A stretch of DNA of 64,000 nucleotides from Coccinella septempunctata (GCF_907165205.1 NC_058189.1:57748270-57812269); one strand, 5' to 3'. Shown: positions 1 through 12,485, counted from the first letter of the stretch. Numbers and translations are program-made. The notes: generated by a model from the sequence alone, not told the origin.

Positions 1-199
1 CAGACATCTTTCAACCTTTGCTGTTCATCTACGTCCACGTATCCGAAATGCTTCAGAAAATAAATGGATCTGTGCACTTTAACCAGCGATTCGAACTTTA
101 GATGTTGTTCCAAGGCAAGATCCCTTTTGTTTGAAACAATTATTTCTTGATTGTGAATGAAAACGCTGGAACTTTCAATTAGTCACTTTGCACCAATAT
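1..199 (-). pseudogene. Arrestin exon-3 fragment, broken (window-edge partial unit)
   Basis: This equals most of the penultimate exon of the intact ARRDC gene at 13562-13861. The exon would begin at 199 (acceptor ctactcaacag). Two bases are missing near the exon start (actaattg here against actgtgattg in the intact copy), so the frame meets a stop after about seven codons. It also carries the seven extra codons EQQRLKD that the intact copy lacks. No upstream arrestin exons can join it, because DNAJC17 sequence follows at 474. Confidence 0.8.
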
Positions 200-556
200 C
201 TGTTGAGTAGAGGAGGTTTAGAGCTTTTTGATTTGAAGAAAAAATTTTTCTTAGGCATTTGAAGTATATTCACAAGTTGTCCGCAGTAATGTCTGAAACA
301 CGCCACTGTGCACAAAAAAAAATTGTAGGTTTTATTAGGATTTTGAATAATTTTTTGTCAATTTGAGTGTTTTCTCGTGCTTGTGTTTCCACCCATGGAT
401 TGAAAACAAAAAAATTATTACTTCACGTCAATAAATTGAAATATTCATGAACGAGAAAAAAATTAATATTTTTATTTGAATAATAAATAAATAAATAAAA
501 TTATCTATCAAACTCCAATGAACAGGATGGATAACAGATTTGAAAAAAGATCTTAC

Positions 557-1236
557 TTTAGATAGACATTTGAGCAACAAATCTTACGAATAACCACCAT
601 TGGATTCATCAGTTTTTGCAGCTTTCCATTTTATTTTGATTCTATATTTCGACCCATCACAATGTTCTCATGAACCATGTTCTTCTCTAATCTTATTTGT
701 CACCAATTTAACTTCATCCTCCAGAGCTTCAGAACCTTCTTCTCTTAATCTCTCAATTTCTTCCTATGGATCAATAGAAAAAATGTATTAAAATAACACA
801 ATACTGGAAATAATTTTCATCTCAGTAACCTTAAGTTTTTGCAAATTTCAGTCCCTGATTGTTAGCAAGGCGTTCCTGCTTTCTAGATCCTCCTTAAATT
901 TTTTTCGTTTGCTATCCAATTCTTTATGTCTTAAAGCTGCTTCTTCACGACCTCTTAATATTTTATCATATGACAGTCTAACTTTTTCATCTGATAATAT
1001 TGCCAAGATTCTAGTGAGCTTATGAAATTCTACAGCTGCATCTGGATTATCTGGATTTTTATCAGGATGGCATTGGAGGGCTTTTTTTCTGTAAGCTTTT
1101 TTCATCTACAAAGATATTAATGAAATATAGAAAAATAAAATATAAGCCTTCTCACATCATTTATAGAACAAGAAGGCTCTATATCCAAAACTTCATAAAG
1201 GTCGAAATCAGGACCTTCTAATGTCGATGCATCCAT
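557..1236 (-). pseudogene. DNAJC17: DNAJC17 5' exons, truncated and decayed (unit A)
   Basis: Exon 1 (1156-1236) gives MDASTLEGPDFDLYEVLDIE and onward; exon 2 (from 1105) holds the J-domain with the HPD motif (CHPDKNPD). Exon 3 (557-763) holds the coiled coil (EEIERLREEG) and the start of the RRM (YRIKIKWK...GGYS). DNAJC17 is a spliceosome-linked J-domain/RRM protein. Exon 2 runs into a stop at 848-850. Exon 3 has an in-frame TGA before the RRM and a TAA just after GGYS. The remaining RRM and C-terminal exons are absent, because the array junction follows. A 112-aa J-domain-only product (1156-1236 joined to 848-1105) is still open. The functional gene is presumably at the unseen left end of the array. 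Confidence 0.8.
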
Positions 1237-1756
1237 TCTTGCTTTTGCAATTTTTGTTTATTTATTTATTTCATATAAATTTGTATAAACATCAACCATA
1301 AAAATTTGTTAGGTTAGTATATGACATTTACTCATAAAAGCACAGAATATCTAAAAACATTCATGCACAGAGTTTTTGATTATTGATTCTGAAAAAACAA
1401 AAACCTTGAAGTTGTATGCGAAACATTGAACTCAAAAACTATGGTGCATACATGATAATAATTAATATGGAGATGATAGAAGAAATGCTAATGTTATCTG
1501 TTTTTTTAAAATTTTATTAACAACAATAAAACTTTTCTATGTTAATAGAAAATTTTGAAATTTTGAAACTGCTAACCAGACACGAAGAAGAAGAGCTGCC
1601 AACCAGAGACAATAGGTTGCCTGTCTCTATGCTTCAACCTAATAACCTCAAACACAATCTGCCAAACTATTATTTGTAAATATTATTCCAAAGTCAGCGG
1701 TTGTGATCGTGCGGTTGTGTCTGTTGTGTGGTATTATTCTAAATTTCAACTTTGAA

Positions 1757-3109
1757 ATGGAAACAGACAATATTTCTCAACAAGTTGAAGAAGTAGAAGT
1801 GCTCAAATCCATTTATGAAAATGAATGGATCGCCGAAGATGGAAATGAATCTTTCATTATGAAAATATCTCCATCTGTGAAACTGTTCATCACCTTGCAT
1901 ATAGATTATCCCTCCGAAAAACCACCAAAATTCGAACTAATGGCTCCTGAATTATCTGCTGATGAGAAGATTAAGTTATATAAAGAATTCAAGACGATTT
2001 ATGAGTGAGTAACAATATTTATTTTCATATTTTTCAATTATTAACAAATATTTTTGTAGAGAAAGTATGGGAAGCCCCATTTTGTATCAATGGATTGAAA
2101 AATTGAAGGAGTATACAATTTTCAAACCTAAAAATATAAATGAGAAAAAGAAAGCTAAAAGACAAAAAAATAAGCCAAATAATGGTTTTGAAAGATTTTC
2201 TAAGCAAGTTGTACATGGACCAATTATAGAGGATCGTAAAAGTGTATTTCAGGGACATGTATGTGCTGTTAGCAGTGAAGCTGAAGTCAAGTAAGTCTAT
2301 ACAAAAACAACCTCAGATTTGACTAGGTATGATACTGAAGTTATAGAGGTGAACAGCTCTGTTCTAAATTTCTTCTAACCAATGCATAATCTTTCTTACA
2401 GAAATTTCATTGAGTTCCTGATGGAAAATAAGAAGATTGCACAAGCCAAACATAACATATATGCATATAGAATTTTTAAGAATTCATCAATATTACAGGT
2501 ATGGATTATATGAATTTTACTTTTTAAATAAAAATCCCATAAAACTTTACATCTTTTCGTTGCACAGCACGATTGTTCTTCTCTTTAAGCGTGGCAAAGA
2601 CCGCAACGTCTTGGATCGCTTCAAAGTCTGCGACAAACTAAGAACTTCGTGAAATTTTATGCAATTTTATTGGCGAGTGCTGTTACTGCTTGCCAGTGAG
2701 TATATGCCTTAACTAGTTTTTATTCTATATTGATTGAATTTTTTATTATAAATCATTACCTAATGCACACATATTTATTCACAGGACTGTGATGATGATG
2801 GTGAAAACCATGCAAGTAAAAGAGTGTTGCATTTACTGCAATTGCTGAATGTAGAGAACGTTATAGTTGTTGTATCTAGATGGTGAGTAAAGATTTCCAT
2901 TTTTCAATAGTTGAGTAAGGGAGCTATTTGTGTTTGAAATTTAATTATTTTATACATGTGGTCCCACTCGTTTTCTGAGTTATTCAATTGAAAGACATCT
3001 GAAAATTTTTTATTCCAGGTATGGAGGTATACAGTTAGGACCTGATAGGTTTAAACATATAAAAAATGCAGCTAGACGCGCGTTGGTACAAGCTGGATAC
3101 GTTAAATAA
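1757..3109 (+). CDS. IMPACT: IMPACT homologue (RWD + UPF0029), copy A
   Basis: Exons 1757-2004, 2060-2290, 2402-2498, 2785-2882 and 3019-3109 join in frame to 254 aa. Residues ~1-105 form an RWD domain starting METDNISQQVEEVEVLKSIY. The C-terminal half is the IMPACT/YigZ fold, with IEDRKSVFQGH, KHNIYAYRI, DCDDDGENHASKRVLHLL and VSRWYGGIQLGPDRFKHI. IMPACT binds GCN1 and restrains GCN2 activation, so it tunes the translational stress response. The start at 1757 is chosen because RWD homology begins there; the upstream open frame has no ATG. It is divergent from the DNAJC17 fragment (about 520 bp between) and convergent with the arrestin fragment. Copy A has Glu where copies B and C have Gln (GNE/QSF). 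Intron 3 (2499-2784) holds the structured element described separately. Confidence 0.95.
2568..2695 (+). other. Foldable GC-richer element in IMPACT intron 3 (copy A), candidate ncRNA
   Basis: The segment stands out from the AT-rich intron. Visible pairings: an outer stem CACG..CGTG (2568-2571/2648-2651) continued by GTTCTT/AAGAAC (2575-2580/2640-2645), and an inner hairpin AAGCG/CGCTT (2587-2591/2617-2621) with AAGAC/GTCTT (2597-2601/2608-2612) closing a 6-nt loop. An AATTTTATTGG tract resembling an Sm site follows, then a terminal hairpin GGCGAG/CTTGCC (2672-2677/2689-2694). Known snRNA signatures (U1, U2, U4, U5, U6, U11, U12, U7) do not match by eye. Its class is unknown; it could also be a captured exon remnant. 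Confidence 0.35.
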
Positions 3110-3355
3110 GTTTTTATTTATTTATTAAACAAGAAATATATATTTATACAAGTTTATTTTGATTTTATTTTTTATTATATAACATTGGCAAATGTTGATA
3201 TAATTTGTTTCCTAATAATTTTAATGAATAAATCGTTTGAAGAAAAGTTCCCTCTCATGTGTTTTTTTGTAATGAAGCAAAAAATAACTTCCCCATATTA
3301 CCCTCTGCAATTTATTAAAGAATATGTAACTAATCTGTTAACATATGTTGATATT

Positions 3356-4750
3356 TTACTCTGTATCAGTGGTTTCAAAATAAGTTTTTGTAGTTTCTTG
3401 CAAACTAGATCCATCAAAATTTTTATCACTAGTGTCTAGGTTCAGCATTATTTTTTTATGAATCAATTCATTCTCATCCTCCTTTTTGCTCTCTAATTGT
3501 CTGTTCAAATTTTCAATTGTTTTCTCATCCAGTTCTTCCTCCACAATATTAAGTAACTGCTCTACTTCTTCATCTAAAGGTGCATTATCCGTTATTTCTA
3601 TGTTATTATGAGGGGTGAGTAATATATTCATTATGTTAGCTGTTATTCTCGAAATGTTGTACTTGAGAATTGGTTCAGTTCCTATAATTATTGGTATGCC
3701 TGGTGTATCAATACTGGGATATCCACAGGGTCCATATCTTGGGAAAGCTCCCTGCACTGATACCCAGAGCTCGTAAACAATTTGACAACAGGTGCAACTG
3801 GGAAATTGGTTGGTTGGGAGAGTGTGCTCATCTGTTTCTAAAATGCAGAAATAGTCAGTTTTTCCTTGTGTGATATTCACCATTTTGGGTACCCGACAAA
3901 TATCTGTTCTTACAACTTTGGTCCTTGAAAATGGTCTGAGAGCCCTGGAAACATGATGAATAAGCTTACAGCGTCAGTGTTAGAGTCATTATAGATAAGC
4001 CTCGACTGCAACGCCATCTATCGCACTCAAGTGTGAATATGAGATTTTAACACTAGCATTGAATAATAACCCCCATATTTTTTGAGTTGAATATTCAATG
4101 ACACTGGAGATATATAATAAGAAACGTTTAAATATGAAATCCTAGTAATATTGCAATAGTTTTTCTTATGTGGGATTCCCTGGTTGAGATAAGTGAATGG
4201 TCGAAAATTTCAAAAAAAAACAATAATATTTGTTTATTCATTCATTAATCAGATATACAACTTCAATACTTGTGGAAATGTACTTGCTGTTTCCCTATAT
4301 AAAAGATAATCACATTTCTCTCAGAACATCATAGTGAGCATCCACCAAAATAAGCTGTTTATTTTCAGTTGGAATATGTGATGATATAAACTTTTCCTCT
4401 TAACATTGAGTTACTCAATGCTCTTACTTACCTAAATATATCTAGACGCGTCAAAACGAATATAATACTACCAAATAGCATATTTGAGTGATTATCTATC
4501 GTACATAAAACAGGTATACTCTGTTTGATGGCTACTCCACTGAAAGGTGTCCAGACATCTTTCAACCTTTGCTGTTCATCTACGTCCACGTATCCGAAAT
4601 GCTTCAGAAAATAAATGGATCTGTGCACTTTAACCAGCGATTCGAACTTTAGATGTTGTTCCAAGGCAAGATCCCTTTTGTTTGAAACAATTATTTCTTG
4701 ATTGTGAATGAAAACGCTGGAACTTTCAATTAGTCACTTTGCACCAATAT
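3356..4750 (-). pseudogene. Arrestin exons 4 and 3, orphan copy (unit A)
   Basis: The terminal arrestin exon (3356-3944, open to its stop) and the penultimate exon (4432-4750) are duplicated here with good splice sites. Exon 3 has the same 2-bp loss near its start as the other left copies, stopping translation after YWCKVT. The arrestin N-domain exons do not exist upstream in this unit, so the fragment cannot make an arrestin. The exon-4 ORF (MVNITQGKTDY...) stays perfectly open, probably because the duplication is young. Confidence 0.85.
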
Positions 4751-5107
4751 CTGTTGAGTAGAGGAGGTTTAGAGCTTTTTGATTTGAAGAAAAAATTTTT
4801 CTTAGGCATTTGAAGTATATTCACAAGTTGTCCGCAGTAATGTCTGAAACACGCCACTGTGCACAAAAAAAAATTGTAGGTTTTATTAGGATTTTGAATA
4901 ATTTTTTGTCAATTTGAGTGTTTTCTCGTGCTTGTGTTTCCACCCATGGATTGAAAACAAAAAAATTATTACTTCACGTCAATAAATTGAAATATTCATG
5001 AACGAGAAAAAAATTAATATTTTTATTTGAATAATAAATAAATAAATAAAATTATCTATCAAACTCCAATGAACAGGATGGATAACAGATTTGAAAAAAG
5101 ATCTTAC

Positions 5108-5787
5108 TTTAGATAGACATTTGAGCAACAAATCTTACGAATAACCACCATTGGATTCATCAGTTTTTGCAGCTTTCCATTTTATTTTGATTCTATATTT
5201 CGACCCATCACAATGTTCTCATGAACCATGTTCTTCTCTAATCTTATTTGTCACCAATTTAACTTCATCCTCCAGAGCTTCAGAACCTTCTTCTCTTAAT
5301 CTCTCAATTTCTTCCTATGGATCAATAGAAAAAATGTATTAAAATAACACAATACTGGAAATAATTTTCATCTCAGTAACCTTAAGTTTTTGCAAATTTC
5401 AGTCCCTGATTGTTAGCAAGGCGTTCCTGCTTTCTAGATCCTCCTTAAATTTTTTTCGTTTGCTATCCAATTCTTTATGTCTTAAAGCTGCTTCTTCACG
5501 ACCTCTTAATATTTTATCATATGACAGTCTAACTTTTTCATCTGATAATATTGCCAAGATTCTAGTGAGCTTATGAAATTCTACAGCTGCATCTGGATTA
5601 TCTGGATTTTTATCAGGATGGCATTGGAGGGCTTTTTTTCTGTAAGCTTTTTTCATCTACAAAGATATTAATGAAATATAGAAAAATAAAATATAAGCCT
5701 TCTCACATCATTTATAGAACAAGAAGGCTCTATATCCAAAACTTCATAAAGGTCGAAATCAGGACCTTCTAATGTCGATGCATCCAT
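5108..5787 (-). pseudogene. DNAJC17: DNAJC17 5' exons, truncated and decayed (unit B)
   Basis: Same structure and same lesions as in unit A: exon 1 5707-5787, exon 2 from 5656 with a stop at 5399-5401, exon 3 5108-5314 with an in-frame TGA and TAA. The shared lesions show that decay preceded amplification of these units, or that the copies are homogenised. The J-domain portion (HPD present) is intact. Confidence 0.8.
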
Positions 5788-6292
5788 TCTTGCTTTTGCA
5801 ATTTTTGTTTATTTATTTATTTCATATAAATTTGTATAAACATCAACCATAAAAATTTGTTAGGTTAGTATATGACATTTACTCATAAAAGCACAGAATA
5901 TCTAAAAACATTCATGCACAGAGTTTTTGATTATTGATTCTGAAAAAACAAAAACCTTGAAGTTGTATGCGAAACATTGAACTCAAAAACTATGGTGCAT
6001 ACATGATAATAATTAATATGGAGATGATAGAAGAAATGCTAATGTTATCTGTTTTTTTAAAATTTTATTAACAACAATAAAACTTTTCTATTAACATTTT
6101 GAAACTGCTAACCAGACACGAAGAAGAAGAGCTGCCAACCAGAGACAATAGGTTGCCTGTCTCTATGCTTCAACCTAATAACCTCAAACACAATCTGCCA
6201 AACTATTATTTGTAAATATTATTCCAAAGTCAGCGGTTGTGATCGTGCGGTTGTGTCTGTTGTGTGGTATTATTCTAAATTTCAACTTTGAA

Positions 6293-7645
6293 ATGGAAAC
6301 AGACAATATTTCTCAACAAGTTGAAGAAGTAGAAGTGCTCAAATCCATTTATGAAAATGAATGGATCGCCGAAGATGGAAATCAATCTTTCATTATGAAA
6401 ATATCTCCATCTGTGAAACTGTTCATCACCTTGCATATAGATTATCCCTCCGAAAAACCACCAAAATTCGAACTAATGGCTCCTGAATTATCTGCTGATG
6501 AGAAGATTAAGTTATATAAAGAATTCAAGACGATTTATGAGTGAGTAACAATATTTATTTTCATATTTTTCAATTATTAACAAATATTTTTGTAGAGAAA
6601 GTATGGGAAGCCCCATTTTGTATCAATGGATTGAAAAATTGAAGGAGTATACAATTTTCAAACCTAAAAATATAAATGAGAAAAAGAAAGCTAAAAGACA
6701 AAAAAATAAGCCAAATAATGGTTTTGAAAGATTTTCTAAGCAAGTTGTACATGGACCAATTATAGAGGATCGTAAAAGTGTATTTCAGGGACATGTATGT
6801 GCTGTTAGCAGTGAAGCTGAAGTCAAGTAAGTCCATACAAAAACAACCTCAGATTTGACTAGGTATGATACTGAAGTTATAGAGGTGAACAGCTCTGTTC
6901 TAAATTTCTTCTAACCAATGCATAATCTTTCTTACAGAAATTTCATTGAGTTCCTGATGGAAAATAAGAAGATTGCACAAGCCAAACATAACATATATGC
7001 ATATAGAATTTTTAAGAATTCATCAATATTACAGGTATGGATTATATGAATTTTACTTTTTAAATAAAAATCTCATAAAACTTTACATCTTTTCGTTGCA
7101 CAGCACGATTGTTCTTCTCTTTAAGCGTGGCAAAGACCGCAACGTCTTGGATCGCTTCAAAGTCTGCGACAAACTAAGAACTTCGTGAAATTTTATGCAA
7201 TTTTATTGGCGAGTGCTGTTACTGCTTGCCAGTGAGTATATGCCTTAACTAGTTTTTATTCTATATTGATTGAATTTTTTATTATAAATCATTACCTAAT
7301 GCACACATATTTATTCACAGGACTGTGATGATGATGGTGAAAACCATGCAAGTAAAAGAGTGTTGCATTTACTGCAATTGCTGAATGTAGAGAACGTTAT
7401 AGTTGTTGTATCTAGATGGTGAGTAAAGATTTCCATTTTTCAATAGTTGAGTAAGGGAGCTATTTGTGTTTGAAATTTAATTATTTTATACATGTGGTCC
7501 CACTCGTTTTCTGAGTTATTCAATTGAAAGACATCTGAAAATTTTTTATTCCAGGTATGGAGGTATACAGTTAGGACCTGATAGGTTTAAACATATAAAA
7601 AATGCAGCTAGACGCGCGTTGGTACAAGCTGGATACGTTAAATAA
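6293..7645 (+). CDS. IMPACT: IMPACT homologue, copy B
   Basis: Exons 6293-6540, 6596-6826, 6938-7034, 7321-7418 and 7555-7645 give a 254-aa protein identical to copy C and differing from copy A at one residue (GNQSF). All splice sites and the UPF0029 motifs (KHNIYAYRI, VVSRWYGGIQLGPDRF) are preserved. The proximal flanks (5' intergenic DNA and 3' UTR) are duplicated with the gene, so it is probably transcribed. An intact paralogue is the simplest reading. Confidence 0.94.
7104..7231 (+). other. Foldable GC-richer element in IMPACT intron 3 (copy B)
   Basis: Second copy of the element at 2568-2695, with no differences seen by eye and the same hairpins, Sm-like tract and terminal stem-loop. 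Because the whole repeat unit is near-identical, this identity is not independent evidence of constraint. Confidence 0.35.
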
Positions 7646-7891
7646 GTTTTTATTTATTTATTAAACAAGAAATATATATTTATACAAGTTTATTTTGATT
7701 TTATTTTTTATTATATAACATTGGCAAATGTTGATATAATTTGTTTCCTAATAATTTTAATGAATAAATCGTTTGAAGAAAAGTTCCCTCTCATGTGTTT
7801 TTTTGTAATGAAGCAAAAAATAACTTCCCCATATTACCCTCTGCAATTTATTAAAGAATATGTAACTAATCTGTTAACATATGTTGATATT

Positions 7892-9286
7892 TTACTCTGT
7901 ATCAGTGGTTTCAAAATAAGTTTTTGTAGTTTCTTGCAAACTAGATCCATCAAAATTTTTATCACTAGTGTCTAGGTTCAGCATTATTTTTTTATGAATC
8001 AATTCATTCTCATCCTCCTTTTTGCTCTCTAATTGTCTGTTCAAATTTTCAATTGTTTTCTCATCCAGTTCTTCCTCCACAATATTAAGTAACTGCTCTA
8101 CTTCTTCATCTAAAGGTGCATTATCCGTTATTTCTATGTTATTATGAGGGGTGAGTAATATATTCATTATGTTAGCTGTTATTCTCGAAATGTTGTACTT
8201 GAGAATTGGTTCAGTTCCTATAATTATTGGTATGCCTGGTGTATCAATACTGGGATATCCACAGGGTCCATATCTTGGGAAAGCTCCCTGCACTGATACC
8301 CAGAGCTCGTAAACAATTTGACAACAGGTGCAACTGGGAAATTGGTTGGTTGGGAGAGTGTGCTCATCTGTTTCTAAAATGCAGAAATAGTCAGTTTTTC
8401 CTTGTGTGATATTCACCATTTTGGGTACCCGACAAATATCTGTTCTTACAACTTTGGTCCTTGAAAATGGTCTGAGAGCCCTGGAAACATGATGAATAAG
8501 CTTACAGCGTCAGTGTTAGAGTCATTATAGATAAGCCTCGACTGCAACGCCATCTATCGCACTCAAGTGTGAATATGAGATTTTAACACTAGCATTGAAT
8601 AATAACCCCCATATTTTTTGAGTTGAATATTCAATGACACTGGAGATATATAATAAGAAACGTTTAAATATGAAATCCTAGTAATATTGCAATAGTTTTT
8701 CTTATGTGGGATTCCCTGGTTGAGATAAGTGAATGGTCGAAAATTTAAAAAAAAAACAATAATATTTGTTTATTCATTCATTAATCAGATATACAACTTC
8801 AATACTTGTGGAAATGTACTTGCTGTTTCCCTATATAAAAGATAATCACATTTCTCTCAGAACATCATAGTGAGCATCCACCAAAATAAGCTGTTTATTT
8901 TCAGTTGGAATATGTGATGATATAAACTTTTCCTCTTAACATTGAGTTACTCAATGCTCTTACTTACCTAAATATATCTAGACGCGTCAAAACGAATATA
9001 ATACTACCAAATAGCATATTTGAGTGATTATCTATTGTACGTAAAACAGGTATACTCTGTTTGATGGCTACTCCACTGAAAGGTGTCCAGACATCTTTCA
9101 ACTTTTGCTGTTCATCTACGTCCACGTATCCGAAATGCTTCAGAAAATAAATGGATCTGTGCACTTTAACCAGCGATTCGAACTTTAGATGTTGTTCCAA
9201 GGCAAGATCCCTTTTGTTTGAAACAATTATTTCTTGATTGTGAATGAAAACGCTGGAACTTTCAATTAGTCACTTTGCACCAATAT
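7892..9286 (-). pseudogene. Arrestin exons 4 and 3, orphan copy (unit B)
   Basis: Exon-4 copy 7892-8480 and exon-3 copy 8968-9286. Exon 3 carries the 2-bp loss near its start and the EQQKLKD insertion. DNAJC17 sequence follows at 9619, so no N-terminal arrestin exons are available. Confidence 0.85.
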
Positions 9287-9701
9287 CTGTTGAGTAGAGG
9301 AGGTTTAGAGCTTTTTGATTTGAAGAAAAAATTTTTCTTAGGCATTTGAAGTATATTCACAAGTTGTCCGCAGTAATGTCTGAAACACGCCACTGTGCAC
9401 AAAAAAAAATTGTAGGATTTATTAGGATTTTGAATAATTTTTTGTCAATTTGAGTGTTTTCTCGTGCTTGTGTTTCCACCCATGGATTGAAAACAAAAAA
9501 ATTATTACTTCACGTCAATAAATTGAAATATTCATGAACGGATCCTGATTTCTATTGTATCTCTCCCACATTTCTTCAACTCTTCAGCGCTTATTTCGAG
9601 AAAAAAATTAATATTTTTATTTGAATAATAAATAAATAAATAAAATTATCTATCAAACTCCAATGAACAGGATGGATAACAGATTTGAAAAAAGATCTTA
9701 C

Positions 9702-10381
9702 TTTAGATAGACATTTGAGCAACAAATCTTACGAATAACCACCATTGGATTCATCAGTTTTTGCAGCTTTCCATTTTATTTTGATTCTATATTTCGACCC
9801 ATCACAATGTTCTCATGAACCATGTTCTTCTCTAATCTTATTTGTCACCAATTTAACTTCATCCTCCAGAGCTTCAGAACCTTCTTCTCTTAATCTCTCA
9901 ATTTCTTCCTATGGATCAATAGAAAAAATGTATTAAAATAACACAATACTGGAAATAATTTTCATCTCAGTAACCTTAAGTTTTTGCAAATTTCAGTCCC
10001 TGATTGTTAGCAAGGCGTTCCTGCTTTCTAGATCCTCCTTAAATTTTTTTCGTTTGCTATCCAATTCTTTATGTCTTAAAGCTGCTTCTTCACGACCTCT
10101 TAATATTTTATCATATGACAGTCTAACTTTTTCATCTGATAATATTGCCAAGATTCTAGTGAGCTTATGAAATTCTACAGCTGCATCTGGATTATCTGGA
10201 TTTTTATCAGGATGGCATTGGAGGGCTTTTTTTCTGTAAGCTTTTTTCATCTACAAAGATATTAATGAAATATAGAAAAATAAAATATAAGCCTTCTCAC
10301 ATCATTTATAGAACAAGAAGGCTCTATATCCAAAACTTCATAAAGGTCGAAATCAGGACCTTCTAATGTCGATGCATCCAT
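9702..10381 (-). pseudogene. DNAJC17: DNAJC17 5' exons, truncated and decayed (unit C)
   Basis: Exon 1 10301-10381, exon 2 from 10250 with a stop at 9993-9995, exon 3 9702-9908. The lesions are the same as in units A and B. The downstream DNAJC17 exons are missing because the unit abuts arrestin intron 2 of unit B at 9618/9619. Confidence 0.8.
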
Positions 10382-10886
10382 TCTTGCTTTTGCAATTTTT
10401 GTTTATTTATTTATTTCATATAAATTTGTATAAACATCAACCATAAAAATTTGTTAGGTTAGTATATGACATTTACTCATAAAAGCACAGAATATCTAAA
10501 AACATTCATGCACAGAGTTTTTGATTATTGATTCTGAAAAAACAAAAACCTTGAAGTTGTATGCGAAACATTGAACTCAAAAACTATGGTGCATACATGA
10601 TAATAATTAATATGGAGATGATAGAAGAAATGCTAATGTTATCTGTTTTTTTAAAATTTTATTAACAACAATAAAACTTTTCTATTAACATTTTGAAACT
10701 GCTAACCAGACACGAAGAAGAAGAGCTGCCAACCAGAGACAATAGGTTGCCTGTCTCTATGCTTCAACCTAATAACCTCAAACACAATCTGCCAAACTAT
10801 TATTTGTAAATATTATTCCAAAGTCAGCGGTTGTGATCGTGCGGTTGTGTCTGTTGTGTGGTATTATTCTAAATTTCAACTTTGAA

Positions 10887-12239
10887 ATGGAAACAGACAA
10901 TATTTCTCAACAAGTTGAAGAAGTAGAAGTGCTCAAATCCATTTATGAAAATGAATGGATCGCCGAAGATGGAAATCAATCTTTCATTATGAAAATATCT
11001 CCATCTGTGAAACTGTTCATCACCTTGCATATAGATTATCCCTCCGAAAAACCACCAAAATTCGAACTAATGGCTCCTGAATTATCTGCTGATGAGAAGA
11101 TTAAGTTATATAAAGAATTCAAGACGATTTATGAGTGAGTAACAATATTTATTTTCATATTTTTCAATTATTAACAAATATTTTTGTAGAGAAAGTATGG
11201 GAAGCCCCATTTTGTATCAATGGATTGAAAAATTGAAGGAGTATACAATTTTCAAACCTAAAAATATAAATGAGAAAAAGAAAGCTAAAAGACAAAAAAA
11301 TAAGCCAAATAATGGTTTTGAAAGATTTTCTAAGCAAGTTGTACATGGACCAATTATAGAGGATCGTAAAAGTGTATTTCAGGGACATGTATGTGCTGTT
11401 AGCAGTGAAGCTGAAGTCAAGTAAGTCCATACAAAAACAACCTCAGATTTGACTAGGTATGATACTGAAGTTATAGAGGTGAACAGCTCTGTTCTAAATT
11501 TCTTCTAACCAATGCATAATCTTTCTTACAGAAATTTCATTGAGTTCCTGATGGAAAATAAGAAGATTGCACAAGCCAAACATAACATATATGCATATAG
11601 AATTTTTAAGAATTCATCAATATTACAGGTATGGATTATATGAATTTTACTTTTTAAATAAAAATCTCATAAAACTTTACATCTTTTCGTTGCACAGCAC
11701 GATTGTTCTTCTCTTTAAGCGTGGCAAAGACCGCAACGTCTTGGATCGCTTCAAAGTCTGCGACAAACTAAGAACTTCGTGAAATTTTATGCAATTTTAT
11801 TGGCGAGTGCTGTTACTGCTTGCCAGTGAGTATATGCCTTAACTAGTTTTTATTCTATATTGATTGAATTTTTTATTATAAATCATTACCTAATGCACAC
11901 ATATTTATTCACAGGACTGTGATGATGATGGTGAAAACCATGCAAGTAAAAGAGTGTTGCATTTACTGCAATTGCTGAATGTAGAGAACGTTATAGTTGT
12001 TGTATCTAGATGGTGAGTAAAGATTTCCATTTTTCAATAGTTGAGTAAGGGAGCTATTTGTGTTTGAAATTTAATTATTTTATACATGTGGTCCCACTCG
12101 TTTTCTGAGTTATTCAATTGAAAGACATCTGAAAATTTTTTATTCCAGGTATGGAGGTATACAGTTAGGACCTGATAGGTTTAAACATATAAAAAATGCA
12201 GCTAGACGCGCGTTGGTACAAGCTGGATACGTTAAATAA
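10887..12239 (+). CDS. IMPACT: IMPACT homologue, copy C (next to the intact arrestin)
   Basis: Exons 10887-11134, 11190-11420, 11532-11628, 11915-12012 and 12149-12239 encode 254 aa with an RWD domain followed by the UPF0029/YigZ domain. This copy lies in the unit that still belongs to the functional arrestin gene, so it occupies the ancestral right-hand position. It converges on the arrestin stop (12486), 246 bp away. Confidence 0.95.
11698..11825 (+). other. Foldable GC-richer element in IMPACT intron 3 (copy C)
   Basis: Third copy of the element at 2568-2695, unchanged by eye. Confidence 0.35.
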
Positions 12240-12485
12240 GTTTTTATTTATTTATTAAACAAGAAATATATATTTATACAAGTTTATTTTGATTTTATTT
12301 TTTATTATATAACATTGGCAAATGTTGATATAATTTGTTTCCTAATAATTTTAATGAATAAATCGTTTGAAGAAAAGTTCCCTCTCATGTGTTTTTTTGT
12401 AATGAAGCAAAAAATAACTTCCCCATATTACCCTCTGCAATTTATTAAAGAATATGTAACTAATCTGTTAACATATGTTGATATT

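Noticed and set aside
1703..1756. N-terminal extension of IMPACT (18 residues from 1703)
   Set aside because: It starts at GTG, not ATG, and shows no similarity to RWD proteins. The ATG at 1757 fits the family start.
2499..2784. H/ACA or U12-like snRNA in IMPACT intron 3
   Set aside because: No ANANNA/ACA pair at the right spacing on either strand. The tgccttaact stretch resembles a U12 5' end or branch site only over about nine bases and lacks the GTAAGGA element.
3185..3439. ORFs of 60-90 aa opposite arrestin exon 4 and repeated in each unit
   Set aside because: Antisense shadows or 3' UTR frames without homology; they recur only because the array recurs.
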